Of a stretch of 64,000 bases of DNA, positions 42,736-52,582 are shown piece after piece; within the stretch, counting starts at the first letter, position 1; the number at the start of each line of letters is the position of its first letter. This DNA comes from Rhizobium sp. LC145. Lineage in GTDB: Bacteria; Pseudomonadota; Alphaproteobacteria; Rhizobiales; Rhizobiaceae. Below the pieces are notes generated by a model. It worked only from the letters and a program-made list of their open reading frames with translations. It had not been told where the DNA came from and searched no databases. A program made the position numbers and the translations under genes. The stretch lies in the NCBI RefSeq assembly GCF_001005825.1, contig NZ_LBHV01000004.1:736339-800338 (forward strand), in the 5' to 3' direction.

Positions 42736-42768
42736 GATCCCCGCCGTGCAACGCTTGCGGCGGGGATC
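42736..42768 (+). promoter_or_regulatory. intercistronic stem-loop after the binding-protein gene
   Basis: GATCCCCGCCG (42736-42746) pairs perfectly with CGGCGGGGATC (42758-42768). It sits between the binding-protein and permease genes and lacks a T run, so it is more likely an mRNA stabiliser or attenuator than a full terminator. Confidence 0.65.
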
Positions 42769-42804
42769 GCCTCCTCCTTCTGTTCGGATAAAGGACCGCG
42801 CGCC

Positions 42805-43770
42805 ATGCTCGCCTTCCTCATCAAGCGGATCGGCAATGCCGTTCTCGTGATGCTGACGGTCGCCTTTCTTGCATTCCTCATCTTCCGCTTCCTGGGCGAC
42901 CCGGTCGAGATGATGGTCAATGAAAGCGCGACCCAGGTCGAACGCGACGAATTGCGGGCGCGCCTCGGCCTCAATGACGGCTTCCTCGTTCAATATGCCC
43001 GCTTCGTCACCAATGCCGCACAGGGCGAATTCGGCCTCTCCTGGCGCAACCAGCAATCCGTGATCGGCCTGATCGCCGAGCGTTTCCCGGCGACCTTCGA
43101 ACTGGTCCTTATCGCGACCTTCCTGTCGCTCGCAATCGGCATACCACTCGGCGTGTTCACCGCGATCGGCCGCGGGCGCTGGTGGGCGGAAGGCTTGCAG
43201 TTCAGCTCGATCGTCGGTGTCTCGCTACCGAGCTTCCTCGTCGGCATCCTGCTGATCCTCATCTTTTCGGTCACGCTCGGCTGGCTACCCGGTTACGGCC
43301 GCGGCGATGTCGTGCGCGTCGGCTGGTGGTCGACGGGATTGCTGACACCTTCCGGGCGGGCGGCCGTTGTGCTGCCGGCGCTTTCGCTCTCGCTCTTCCA
43401 GATCACGCTCGTCATGCGGCTGGTGCGCGCCGAAATGCTGGAAACGCTGCGCACCGATTTCATCAAGTTCGCCCGTGCCCGCGGCGTCAGAAGACGGGCG
43501 CTGTGGTTCCGCCATGCGCTCAAGAACTGTCTGATGCCCGTGGTCACCCTCACCGCCATGCAGGTCGGCAATCTGATCGCCTTCGCGCTCGTCACGGAGA
43601 CCGTCTTCCAGTGGCCAGGCATGGGCATGCTCTTCATGCAGGCGGTGACCTTCGTCGATATCCCGGTCATGGCGGCCTATCTCTGCATAGTATCCTTCAT
43701 CTTCGTCACGCTGAACACGCTGGTCGATATCGCCTATGCGGTCATCGATCCGCGCCTGCGCAACGCCTGA
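42805..43770 (+). CDS. DppB-type ABC permease
   Basis: The 321-residue inner-membrane protein has six helices and the family opening FLIKRIGNAVLVMLTVAFLA. The EAA loop lies at about residues 215-240 (FIKFARARGVRRRALWFRHA). It forms the channel with the DppC-type protein encoded 13 bases downstream. AAGGA precedes the ATG. Confidence 0.93.
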   Translation: MLAFLIKRIGNAVLVMLTVAFLAFLIFRFLGDPVEMMVNESATQVERDELRARLGLNDGFLVQYARFVTNAAQGEFGLSWRNQQSVIGLIAERFPATFELVLIATFLSLAIGIPLGVFTAIGRGRWWAEGLQFSSIVGVSLPSFLVGILLILIFSVTLGWLPGYGRGDVVRVGWWSTGLLTPSGRAAVVLPALSLSLFQITLVMRLVRAEMLETLRTDFIKFARARGVRRRALWFRHALKNCLMPVVTLTAMQVGNLIAFALVTETVFQWPGMGMLFMQAVTFVDIPVMAAYLCIVSFIFVTLNTLVDIAYAVIDPRLRNA

Positions 43771-43783
43771 CCGGGAGGCTCTC

Positions 43784-44731
43784 ATGACCGCCATCGAACC
43801 CGTCAAGTCTTCCGCCCCGCCCTCGCGCCTCTCGCGCGTGTTCCAATCCGATCTGTGGTGGAGCTTCAAGCAGCATCCTTCCGCGATCGCCGCCGCCATC
43901 CTGCTTGCGGTGCTGATCGGCACGGCCTTCTTCGCGCCATGGATCACGGTGCAGAACCCTTACGATCTCGCCTCGCTGGATCTGCTCAACGCTGAGATCC
44001 CGCCCGTCTGGATGGAGGGCGGGCAATGGCCGTTCCTCCTCGGCACCGACGTGCAGGGGCGTGATCTGCTTTCGGCGATCCTCTACGGTTCGCGCGCCTC
44101 GATCGTCATCGGCGCCGCCTCGGTCGCCGTGTCACTGATCGTCGGCTCGGTGGTTGGTCTCGTGGCCGGCTATTACGGCAAATGGGCGGATGGCCTCCTG
44201 ATGCGCGCCGGCGACGTGCTGCTTTCCATGCCGACCATGCTGATCGCCATCCTCGTCTCGGCGCTCGCCCGGCAGATGCTACCGCCTTACCTGCGCGAAG
44301 TCGGCGCCTCGGGCGTCATCGTCTTCGCCATCTCCCTGTCGGCATGGGTGCAATATGCGCGCACCGTACGTGCCCAGACCATGGTGGAGCGCAATAAGGA
44401 ATATGTGCAGGCCGCCCGGCTGATCCGCGTCTCGAAATGGCGGATCATGCTGAAACACATCCTTCCCAACACCACCACGCCGCTCCTGGTCACGGCCACG
44501 CTGAACTTCGGCCTCGGCATCCTGATCGAGGCGACACTTTCTTTTCTCGGTGTCGGCATGCCGCCTGAACAGCCGTCGCTCGGCACACTGATCCGCATCG
44601 GCAACCAGTATCTTTTCTCCGGCCTGTGGTGGATCGTGCTCTTTCCGGGCCTGCAGCTCTGCCTGCTCGTCGTCTCCATCAACGTGCTCGGCGACTGGCT
44701 GCGCGACGCCCTCAACCCCAAACTGCGCTGA
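43784..44731 (+). CDS. DppC-type ABC permease
   Basis: The 315-residue permease has the OppC N-terminal segment and the LLGTDVQGRDLLSAILYGSR block typical of DppC. Its EAA loop reads YVQAARLIRVSKWRIMLKHI. GGGAGG lies before the ATG at 43784; an in-frame ATG at 43736 falls inside the preceding gene. The amidohydrolase gene begins 9 bases after its stop. Confidence 0.93.
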   Translation: MTAIEPVKSSAPPSRLSRVFQSDLWWSFKQHPSAIAAAILLAVLIGTAFFAPWITVQNPYDLASLDLLNAEIPPVWMEGGQWPFLLGTDVQGRDLLSAILYGSRASIVIGAASVAVSLIVGSVVGLVAGYYGKWADGLLMRAGDVLLSMPTMLIAILVSALARQMLPPYLREVGASGVIVFAISLSAWVQYARTVRAQTMVERNKEYVQAARLIRVSKWRIMLKHILPNTTTPLLVTATLNFGLGILIEATLSFLGVGMPPEQPSLGTLIRIGNQYLFSGLWWIVLFPGLQLCLLVVSINVLGDWLRDALNPKLR

Positions 44732-44740
44732 GGCATATCC

Positions 44741-45934
44741 ATGAGCGATCTTCTGATTACCAACGCAAGGCCCATGGGCGGTGCATCCGCCGATATCCTG
44801 ATCAAGGGTGGCCGCATCGCCGCCATTGGACAAGGGCTCGGCGCGGAAAATATTGCGGTTGAGGATGCGGGTGGCCGTATCGCAATCCCCGGCCTGGTCG
44901 ATGCCCATACCCATCTCGACAAGTCGCTCCTCGGCTATCCGTGGTACGTGAACGAGGTCGGCCCGCGGCTGATCGATAAGATCGACAACGAGCGCAAAGT
45001 GAAGCGCGAATACGGGCTCGACGCGCATGTCCAGTCCATGCGCCAGTCGCTGCAATCGGTCAGCTACGGGACGACGCTGATCCGCAGCCACGTGGATATC
45101 GATACCGACCAGGGCCTGATCGCTCTGGAAGGCGTGATGGAGACGCGCCGGCAGCTTGAAGGCGTGGTCGAGATCGAGATCGTCGCCTTTCCGCAATCCG
45201 GGCTGATGCGACGGCCGGGCACAGCGGAGCTTTTGGACAGAGCGACGGCCATGGGCGCCGATCTCGTCGGCGGCCTCGACCCCTGCGGTATGGACCGAGA
45301 CCCCAAGGCCCATCTCGACACGATTTTCGCGCTCGCCGAGAAACACGGAAAAGGCATCGATATTCATCTCCATGAAGGCGGCGAGCTTGGAGCCTTCTCG
45401 ATGGAGATGATCTTCGAACGCATCCGGGCTCTCGACATGCGGGGCAAGGTCGCTGTCAGCCACGCCTTCTGTCTGGGCGATCCAGACTGGAATATGACGC
45501 AGGCGCTGATCGACACCTGCGCAGAACTCGATGTCCCGATTCTCACGACCGCGCCGCCCTCGCGGGAAGTGCCGTCGCTCAAACGGCTGCGGTCGGCGGG
45601 CGTCCGCTTCGGAGCGGGTGTCGACGGCTTCCGTGACACCTGGGGACCCTATGGCAACGGCGACATGCTGGAGCGCGCCATGCTGCTCGGGATGAAGAAC
45701 AACCTGCGCCGCGACGACGAACTGCTGCTGGCTCTCGATGTCTGCACCACCGGCGGAGCCAAGGCCATGGACCGGGAAGATCACGCACTCACCGTCGGCG
45801 GACGCGGTGATGTCGTGCTCGTCGAGGGCGAAACCGTCGGCGAGGCGATCGTCACGCATCAACCGCGCAATCTGGTGGTAACGGCCGGAAACGTCGTCGC
45901 GCGCGACGGCAAGAGCCTGAGGGCACGCCCATGA
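44741..45934 (+). CDS. AtzC/cytosine-deaminase-like amidohydrolase
   Basis: The 397-residue enzyme has an intact metal site for this branch: His56 and His58 (GLVDAHTHLD), His209/His211 (DIHLHEGG), His241 (VSHAFCLG) and Asp295 (GVDGFRD). It should hydrolyse an amine or amide on a ring or chain taken up by the surrounding importer. Its stop overlaps the next gene's start (ATGA), and it is embedded between permease and ATPase genes, so expression is shared with the transporter. Confidence 0.87.
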   Translation: MSDLLITNARPMGGASADILIKGGRIAAIGQGLGAENIAVEDAGGRIAIPGLVDAHTHLDKSLLGYPWYVNEVGPRLIDKIDNERKVKREYGLDAHVQSMRQSLQSVSYGTTLIRSHVDIDTDQGLIALEGVMETRRQLEGVVEIEIVAFPQSGLMRRPGTAELLDRATAMGADLVGGLDPCGMDRDPKAHLDTIFALAEKHGKGIDIHLHEGGELGAFSMEMIFERIRALDMRGKVAVSHAFCLGDPDWNMTQALIDTCAELDVPILTTAPPSREVPSLKRLRSAGVRFGAGVDGFRDTWGPYGNGDMLERAMLLGMKNNLRRDDELLLALDVCTTGGAKAMDREDHALTVGGRGDVVLVEGETVGEAIVTHQPRNLVVTAGNVVARDGKSLRARP

Positions 45935-47424
45935 ACTGGTCGGCTCTTCCCCTCGGCAAACGGCCGCCCGGTCGCTGGGCGCTCAAGGCCCGCTTCGTCA
46001 TTGCCGATCTTCCCGAAGGCCGGCGCCTCATCCCGGATGGCGAAGTGGTGATCGAGAACGATCGCATCGTCTGGGTCGGCCGCCGCTTCGAAGGTGAGCT
46101 TTCCGCCCGTTACGACATGGGTGAGGCTCTCATCGGCCCCGGCTTCGTGGATCTCGACGCGCTCTCCGATCTCGACACGACCGTGCTCGGCATGGACAAC
46201 CAGCCCGGCTGGAGGAAAGGCCGCGTCTGGCCGACGGATTATGCGGCGCGCGCTTACGAGATGTACTCGCCGGAGGAGCTCGCCTTTCAGAAGCGCTATG
46301 CCTTCGCGCAACTCCTCCTGAACGGCATCACCTCGGCCCTTCCCATCGCCTCGCTCTTCTATCGTGCCTGGGGCGAGACGGTGGCGGAGTTCGAAGCCGC
46401 CGCCGTCGCGGCCGAAGATCTCGGCCTGCGCGTCTGGCTCGGTCCCGCTTATCGCAGCGGCGGCGTGATCCTCGACGCGACGGGTGCCATGCAGCCGGTG
46501 TTCGATGAGGAGCGCGGACTTGCCGAACTCGCCGATGCGGCGGCCTTAGCCCGGCGCATCCATGGCGCCGCCGGCGGCCTGATCTCCGGCATGTTCGCGC
46601 CGGACAGGGTGGAGACATGCACCGAAACGCTGCTGCGCCACACATTCGACACCGCGAACGATCTCGATATGCCGGTACGCCTACATATGGCGCAGGGCGA
46701 GATGGAATTGCAGACGGTCCGTCGTCTGCACGGCGTCACAGCGCCGGAATGGCTCGACCGTCTCGGCCTTCTTTCCCCGCGCCTGATCGCGCCGCATGCG
46801 ACTGTCGCCATCGATGACGATCTCGCCCGTTATGCGGCGAGCGGCGTGACCATCGCCCATTGCCCGCTCGTCTCGGCCCGTCACGGCTCCTCGCTGAAAT
46901 CATTTTCCAGGGTAAAGTCGATGGGCATCCGCATCGGCATGGGCACCGACACCGCGCCGCCCGACATGGTGCTGAACATGGCCGTCGGCGTGATGGCGAA
47001 CCGCATCGCCGAAGGCCGCGGTGATACCGGATCGGCCGCCGAATTCTACGACGCGGCGACCATCGCCGGCGCGGACGCCCTCAATCGCCCTGACCTCGGA
47101 CGCATTGCGCCGGGTTCGAAGGCCGATATCGCCGTCTTCGACATGGCGGACCGTATGATCGCCCCGCGCATCGACCCGGTCCAAACCCTCGTCTACGGCG
47201 CGACCGGCCGCGTCACGCGCGCCACGATCGTCGACGGCCGGCTCTCCATGCGTGATGGGCAGGTGGCCGGCATCGATCTTGCCGCAGCCCGAGGCCAAGC
47301 CCAGGCGCAGTTCGATGGACTTGTCGCGCGATATCCGGAACGCACGTTCGGGCATCCGCCCGTCGAAGAGATTTTCCCGCCGAGCTATCCGCTCGGCCAG
47401 ACCTCGAGCGAGGTGTCACAATGA
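45931..47424 (+). CDS. amidohydrolase-superfamily protein lacking the HxH metal motif
   Basis: The 497-residue protein follows the chlorohydrolase/ammeline-deaminase layout, with His252 (RLHMAQGEME), His289 (LIAPHATVA), His310 (TIAHCPLV) and Asp340 (GMGTDTAPPD). The first-strand motif that should read HxH is GPGFVDLDALSDLD, so Asp76 and Leu78 occupy those positions. The remaining ligands could still bind a metal, or the protein could have another role. It overlaps its neighbours at both ends by 4 bases (ATGA). Confidence 0.8.
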   Translation: MNWSALPLGKRPPGRWALKARFVIADLPEGRRLIPDGEVVIENDRIVWVGRRFEGELSARYDMGEALIGPGFVDLDALSDLDTTVLGMDNQPGWRKGRVWPTDYAARAYEMYSPEELAFQKRYAFAQLLLNGITSALPIASLFYRAWGETVAEFEAAAVAAEDLGLRVWLGPAYRSGGVILDATGAMQPVFDEERGLAELADAAALARRIHGAAGGLISGMFAPDRVETCTETLLRHTFDTANDLDMPVRLHMAQGEMELQTVRRLHGVTAPEWLDRLGLLSPRLIAPHATVAIDDDLARYAASGVTIAHCPLVSARHGSSLKSFSRVKSMGIRIGMGTDTAPPDMVLNMAVGVMANRIAEGRGDTGSAAEFYDAATIAGADALNRPDLGRIAPGSKADIAVFDMADRMIAPRIDPVQTLVYGATGRVTRATIVDGRLSMRDGQVAGIDLAAARGQAQAQFDGLVARYPERTFGHPPVEEIFPPSYPLGQTSSEVSQ

Positions 47425-48397
47425 ACAGTCAGACCCCGGCCCTTGAGGTCAAAGGCCTGTCCGTCGAGTTTCCGACCCGCAAAGGTGTTTTGACGGCCCT
47501 TTCGGATGTGTCGCTGACCGTCGAGCGCGGCGAGATTCTCGGCGTCGTCGGTGAATCCGGCGCGGGCAAATCGATGACCGGCATGGCCGTGCTCGGCCTG
47601 CTCGAACCGCCGGGCCGCATCGCCGCCGGCGAGATCCGCATCGGCGGCCAGCGCACCGACAATCTGAGCGACGCGGAAATGGAAACCGTGCGCGGCCGCA
47701 TGGTCGGCGCGATCTTCCAGGATCCGTTGACCTCGCTCAATCCACTCTTCTCCGTCGGCCAGCAGCTCACCGAAACGATCCGGCTGCATTCCGATCGGAA
47801 CCGGGCTGAGGCGCGTGCCCATGCGATCGGCCTTCTGAAACAGGTCGGCATTCCAGGCGCGGACGAGCGCATAGACCACTATCCGCACCAGTTTTCCGGC
47901 GGCATGCGGCAGCGCGTGGTCATCGCGCTGGCGCTCGCCGGCAATCCCCAGCTGATCATCGCCGACGAGCCGACGACGGCGCTCGACGTCTCTATCCAGG
48001 CGCAGATCACCACGCTCCTGCGCACCCTTTGCCGCGAACATGGCGCCGGCGTCATGCTCGTCACCCACGACATGGGCGTCATCGCAGAGACCGCGGACCG
48101 GGTGGCCGTCATGTATGCCGGCCGCGTCATCGAGGTCGGCTTGGTCGAGGAGGTGCTGAACAAGCCGAAGCATCCCTATACGCGGGGCCTCATGGGCTCG
48201 ATCCCGGCGCTCGGCGCACGCGTCGAGCGCCTCACCCAGATCGACGGCGCCATGCCGCGGCTCAACGCCATCCCGCCCGGCTGCGCCTTCAATCCGCGCT
48301 GTTCGGAGGCCGGCGCGCGCTGTCGCGAGGTGCGCCCGGCACTGGTGGCGAATGCCCGTGGCAGCGTCGCCTGCCTGGTTCACGATGGAGGTGTCGC

Positions 48398-48401
<4 letters not shown>
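47421..48401 (+). CDS. DppD-type ABC importer ATPase
   Basis: The 326-residue ATPase has Walker A GESGAGKSM, signature FSGGMRQRVVIALAL, Walker B IIADEPTTALD and H-loop LVTHDMGVIA. The C-terminal oligopeptide-transporter domain includes CAFNPRCSEAGARC, the cysteine cluster typical of DppD/OppD. It pairs with the DppF-type ATPase whose gene overlaps its end. Confidence 0.93.
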
Positions 48402-49372
<971 letters not shown>

Positions 49373-49400
49373 AAACTAACAGAAGATTTGAGGAAACCCC

Positions 49401-50600
49401 ATGAACGAGATCACAACGGTTTTCACCAATGCAAAGCTCGCCGACGGGCTGCTCCATGACATCCATGTCGCGAACGGCCGCATCACCTCGATCGAGCCCG
49501 TATCGTCGCGGAAAGCACCCGAAAGCGCGATCGATATTTCCGGTGACCTCCTCGTTCCGGGTTTCGTCGAAGGGCACATCCATCTCGATACGAGCTTCTA
49601 TGGCGGCAAATGGGTGCCGCACCGTCCCTGCACCAATGGCTTCGACGTGCATGAGCGCGTCGCCTTCCAGGCGGAAAACATGGCCAAGGCCGAGCCCATG
49701 GACGAGCGGGCCCGCAATCAGCTCGATCTTTGCATCGCCAGCGGCACGCTGCAGATGCGCAGCCACGTCATGGTGGATGGCTCGGTCGGGCTGAAATCGC
49801 TGGAGACGATCCTCGCGATCCGCGAGGAATACAGGGACAGGATCGATATCCAGCTCGTCGCCTTTCCCCAGAGCGGCATCCTTGATAGCCCGGGCACGCC
49901 GGAACTTCTCGACGAGGCGATAGGATTGGGTGCGGATCTGGTCGGTGGCCTTGATCCGGCAAGCTTTGACCGGGATGTCAAAGGCCATCTCGACGTGGTC
50001 TTCGGCATTGCCGCAAAACGCGGTGTCGATATCGACATCCACCTGCATGAGGCAGGCACGATGGGCGCCTTTACCATCGAGGAAATCTGCGCCCGAACGG
50101 TCGCGCTCGGCATGCAGGGGCATGTCGCGATCAGTCACGCCTATGGTCTCGGCGACCTGGCGCCTGACGCCGCCCGCAAGATCGCCGGCAAGATCGAAAA
50201 AAGCGGCATATCGATCATGACCAATGCGCCGGGTCACCACACTTTCCCGCCGGTGGCGCTCCTGCGCAGCGAAGGCGTCAACGTCTTCAGCGGTAGCGAC
50301 AATATCCGCGATTCCTGGTGGCCCTATGGCGATGGCGACATGCTGCATCGGGCGGAAATCATCGGATACCGGTCCGGCTTCTTTACCGACGACGAACTGG
50401 CCGCCGCCTTCGAGATCGTTACGACGGCAGGCGCCAGAGCTTTGCGCCTCGAAGGCTACGGAATCGAAGTCGGCGCGAAAGCAGATTTCGTCACGCTCGA
50501 CGCTGCCCATGTGCCGGAGGCGGTGGTCGCCTTTCCGAAGAACCGCAGGGTCTTCAAAGCCGGACGGCTGGTCGCCGAAGGCTGCGCGGTCTTAAGATAG
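49401..50600 (+). CDS. AtzC/cytosine-deaminase-like amidohydrolase
   Basis: The 399-residue enzyme has a full metal site: His59 and His61 (GFVEGHIHLD), His214/His216 (DIHLHEAG), His246 (ISHAYGLG) and Asp300 in the canonical SGSDNIRDSWWPYGDGD. It is a paralogue of the 44741 product. GAGGA lies 7 bases before the ATG. It is the last gene of the importer operon and is followed by a strong hairpin. Confidence 0.87.
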   Translation: MNEITTVFTNAKLADGLLHDIHVANGRITSIEPVSSRKAPESAIDISGDLLVPGFVEGHIHLDTSFYGGKWVPHRPCTNGFDVHERVAFQAENMAKAEPMDERARNQLDLCIASGTLQMRSHVMVDGSVGLKSLETILAIREEYRDRIDIQLVAFPQSGILDSPGTPELLDEAIGLGADLVGGLDPASFDRDVKGHLDVVFGIAAKRGVDIDIHLHEAGTMGAFTIEEICARTVALGMQGHVAISHAYGLGDLAPDAARKIAGKIEKSGISIMTNAPGHHTFPPVALLRSEGVNVFSGSDNIRDSWWPYGDGDMLHRAEIIGYRSGFFTDDELAAAFEIVTTAGARALRLEGYGIEVGAKADFVTLDAAHVPEAVVAFPKNRRVFKAGRLVAEGCAVLR

Positions 50601-50625
50601 AAGAACCCCGCATATTTTCATGATC

Positions 50626-50660
50626 GAGGGCGTCCCGCCGGCGAGGATAGGGACGCCCTC
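50626..50660. terminator. bidirectional hairpin between convergent genes
   Basis: GAGGGCGTCCC (50626-50636) pairs perfectly with GGGACGCCCTC (50650-50660) around a 13-base loop. It lies 25 bases after the amidohydrolase stop and 22 bases from the end of the converging permease gene. No T run follows on either strand, so termination may be weak. Confidence 0.65.
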
Positions 50661-50682
50661 TGACTGCTGTGGAATAGCGCGG

Positions 50683-52065
50683 CTACCCGATCAGCTTGAG
50701 CAGGGCCGGAACGCTTAAGACGGCTGCATAGTAGCCCATGAACTGGACGCCGGTATTCATCCCCAGCACGCGATAGAGCAGACCGCCCACCAGTCCCACG
50801 GTGAGGATGACCAGCAAGGCCAGGACACCGCCCTCCCATAGGCCGATCACCAGCACCAGCCCGACGAATGTGGCGATGATCGCCTCGTGGCTGATGCGCT
50901 TTGCAACGAAGACCGCGGCGCTGCGCGCGTGGTTCATCGCGAAGGGATAAGCGATCGCCGTGGCGATCACGACCGAAACCAGCCCCCAGATCAGGAATTC
51001 GGGCACGGAAAGCATCGTGTGCAGGTTGTTGACCACGCCCGTCTCGCTGTTGACTGTGAAACGCGGCGGCGCGTTGAACAAGGGTGCGGCGGGACCGGCA
51101 GCAACCGGGCTGAGCGGCAGGCCGAAGGCGATCAGCGGGGTCAGCGCCCCGGCGGTGGAGGGCGATTCCGTCACGCCGTTTCGAACGGCGAGAACGGAGG
51201 TCAGCCGGTGATAGGCGTGCTTGATGCGGGCTCCCACCACCTCGCCCGCGATCACGGTCATCGCCACAGGGCTGAAAACGAAGGTCGCACTGGTGACGGC
51301 AGCCGCGGCCGCCGTGGCCCGCGTCTGGCTACGGTCGAGCACGCGAAATGGGTTCGGGAAGTATCCGCCCCATCCCCTGACGTCCGGCGCGAGCGTCGTT
51401 TCGCGCAGTTCGCTGCGGTTCATGCGCTTGCGCTCCAGCGGCGACGCCGCCGAGACGAGTTCAGCCACCAGCGGGCCAACTGCGATGCCCAGAAAATAGC
51501 TGACGCCCAGCTTCACGTCATGCCCCGCCGTAAATCCCTGCAGAGCCACGATGAGCAGGGTGAACGGGATCAGCGCGATGATGGAAGCCCAGCGCCCGGC
51601 CGAGAAATAGGCGATCAGCACGGAAGCCGCGATGAAAAGCCAGGGGGCCGAAGCGGTGATATAGCTGCCGAACGGCGCGAGGATCACCGCAAACAGCACC
51701 GCCAGGGGCACCGCGATGAAGGCCGAGATGACCGATCCGGCAAGCATCTTGCGCAATGCGATATGCGGCGCACCGAGATTGCGCAAGGCCGACGCCTGCT
51801 GCAGCAGCGGCAGCGCCATCGTGTCGCCTGGAATGCCCAGCAGCGCCGTCGGCACGGCATGCGTCATGTGCTTGGAAACCGCAGCGCACATCCAGAACGT
51901 GAAGACGCCGGCGGGCGGCGCGCCGAGCAGCACCACCAGCAGCGTCACCGGCGCGATCGTCGTCGTTTCGTCAGTACCCGAGATCAGCCCGATGGCGGAA
52001 AACAGCACCGAGCCCAGCAATCCGAGCCCCAGCGCGATGAGAATTTCGTAAAGCAAGCCGTCCAT
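50683..52065 (-). CDS. TctA-family permease, possible mevalonate transporter
   Basis: The 460-residue protein has about eleven hydrophobic segments and two internal Gly/Pro-rich motifs. One is TALLGIPGDTMALPLLQQ, the IPG motif of tripartite tricarboxylate transporter large subunits. No TctC-type periplasmic binding protein is nearby, and the only partner candidate is the small membrane protein upstream. Since the next genes encode mevalonate breakdown, it may import mevalonate or a related hydroxy acid; that is inference. GGGAGGGG precedes ATG 52065; the in-frame extension upstream was rejected. Confidence 0.78.
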   Translation of the reverse strand: MDGLLYEILIALGLGLLGSVLFSAIGLISGTDETTTIAPVTLLVVLLGAPPAGVFTFWMCAAVSKHMTHAVPTALLGIPGDTMALPLLQQASALRNLGAPHIALRKMLAGSVISAFIAVPLAVLFAVILAPFGSYITASAPWLFIAASVLIAYFSAGRWASIIALIPFTLLIVALQGFTAGHDVKLGVSYFLGIAVGPLVAELVSAASPLERKRMNRSELRETTLAPDVRGWGGYFPNPFRVLDRSQTRATAAAAAVTSATFVFSPVAMTVIAGEVVGARIKHAYHRLTSVLAVRNGVTESPSTAGALTPLIAFGLPLSPVAAGPAAPLFNAPPRFTVNSETGVVNNLHTMLSVPEFLIWGLVSVVIATAIAYPFAMNHARSAAVFVAKRISHEAIIATFVGLVLVIGLWEGGVLALLVILTVGLVGGLLYRVLGMNTGVQFMGYYAAVLSVPALLKLIG

Positions 52066-52066
52066 A

Positions 52067-52525
52067 TCAGTTCCCCTCCCCGCTGCGGGCACGATTGCGC
52101 TCATAGTCGCGGAAGAGGTCGTAAAGCCCGACCTCCTTCATCTCTCCGGCGACGGAGGCGGGCAGGTCTTCGACCTTGCCGATCGGACCACCCTCCTGCA
52201 CGAGCTGGTCGAGCACTTCGGTCTGCCACATGGCGCCGGTCGGAACCTCCTCGACCACGACGCGCTTGGGCCTGAAGGCGCGGGCGCAAATCGCTCCGCC
52301 GATGATGCAGCCGATAATGCCGGCAAGCATTGCCACCGCCTTGCCGATGGCCGGCGTGGCGGCAAGCGGTGCGATGGTTTCCAGCGCAATGCCGTAGACG
52401 GCAAGGCTCACCGCCGCGCCGATAAGAATGGCCTTGCCAAGCTGCGGGCGCGATACGACGTCGCCCCAGATTTCGGCAAGTTGTCCTTCCGTACCCGCCG
52501 CGCGGGCCGGAGTTCGATCCGTCAT
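52067..52525 (-). CDS. small membrane protein beside TctA-like permease, unknown family
   Basis: The 152-residue protein has two clear membrane helices (LGKAILIGAAVSLAVYGIAL and AIGKAVAMLAGIIGCIIGGA). A soluble C-terminal tail of about 65 residues (RPKRVVVEEVPTGAMWQTEV onward) follows. It lies one base from the permease gene start and 57 bases after the reductase stop. Its position suggests the small subunit of the permease, like TctB, but it has two rather than four helices. GAGGAC precedes the ATG. Confidence 0.7.
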   Translation of the reverse strand: MTDRTPARAAGTEGQLAEIWGDVVSRPQLGKAILIGAAVSLAVYGIALETIAPLAATPAIGKAVAMLAGIIGCIIGGAICARAFRPKRVVVEEVPTGAMWQTEVLDQLVQEGGPIGKVEDLPASVAGEMKEVGLYDLFRDYERNRARSGEGN

Positions 52526-52582
52526 GTTGTCCTCCCATGATTTAGGCGACCGGCGAAGCTCCCCCTCCCCCGGTCGCGGATT

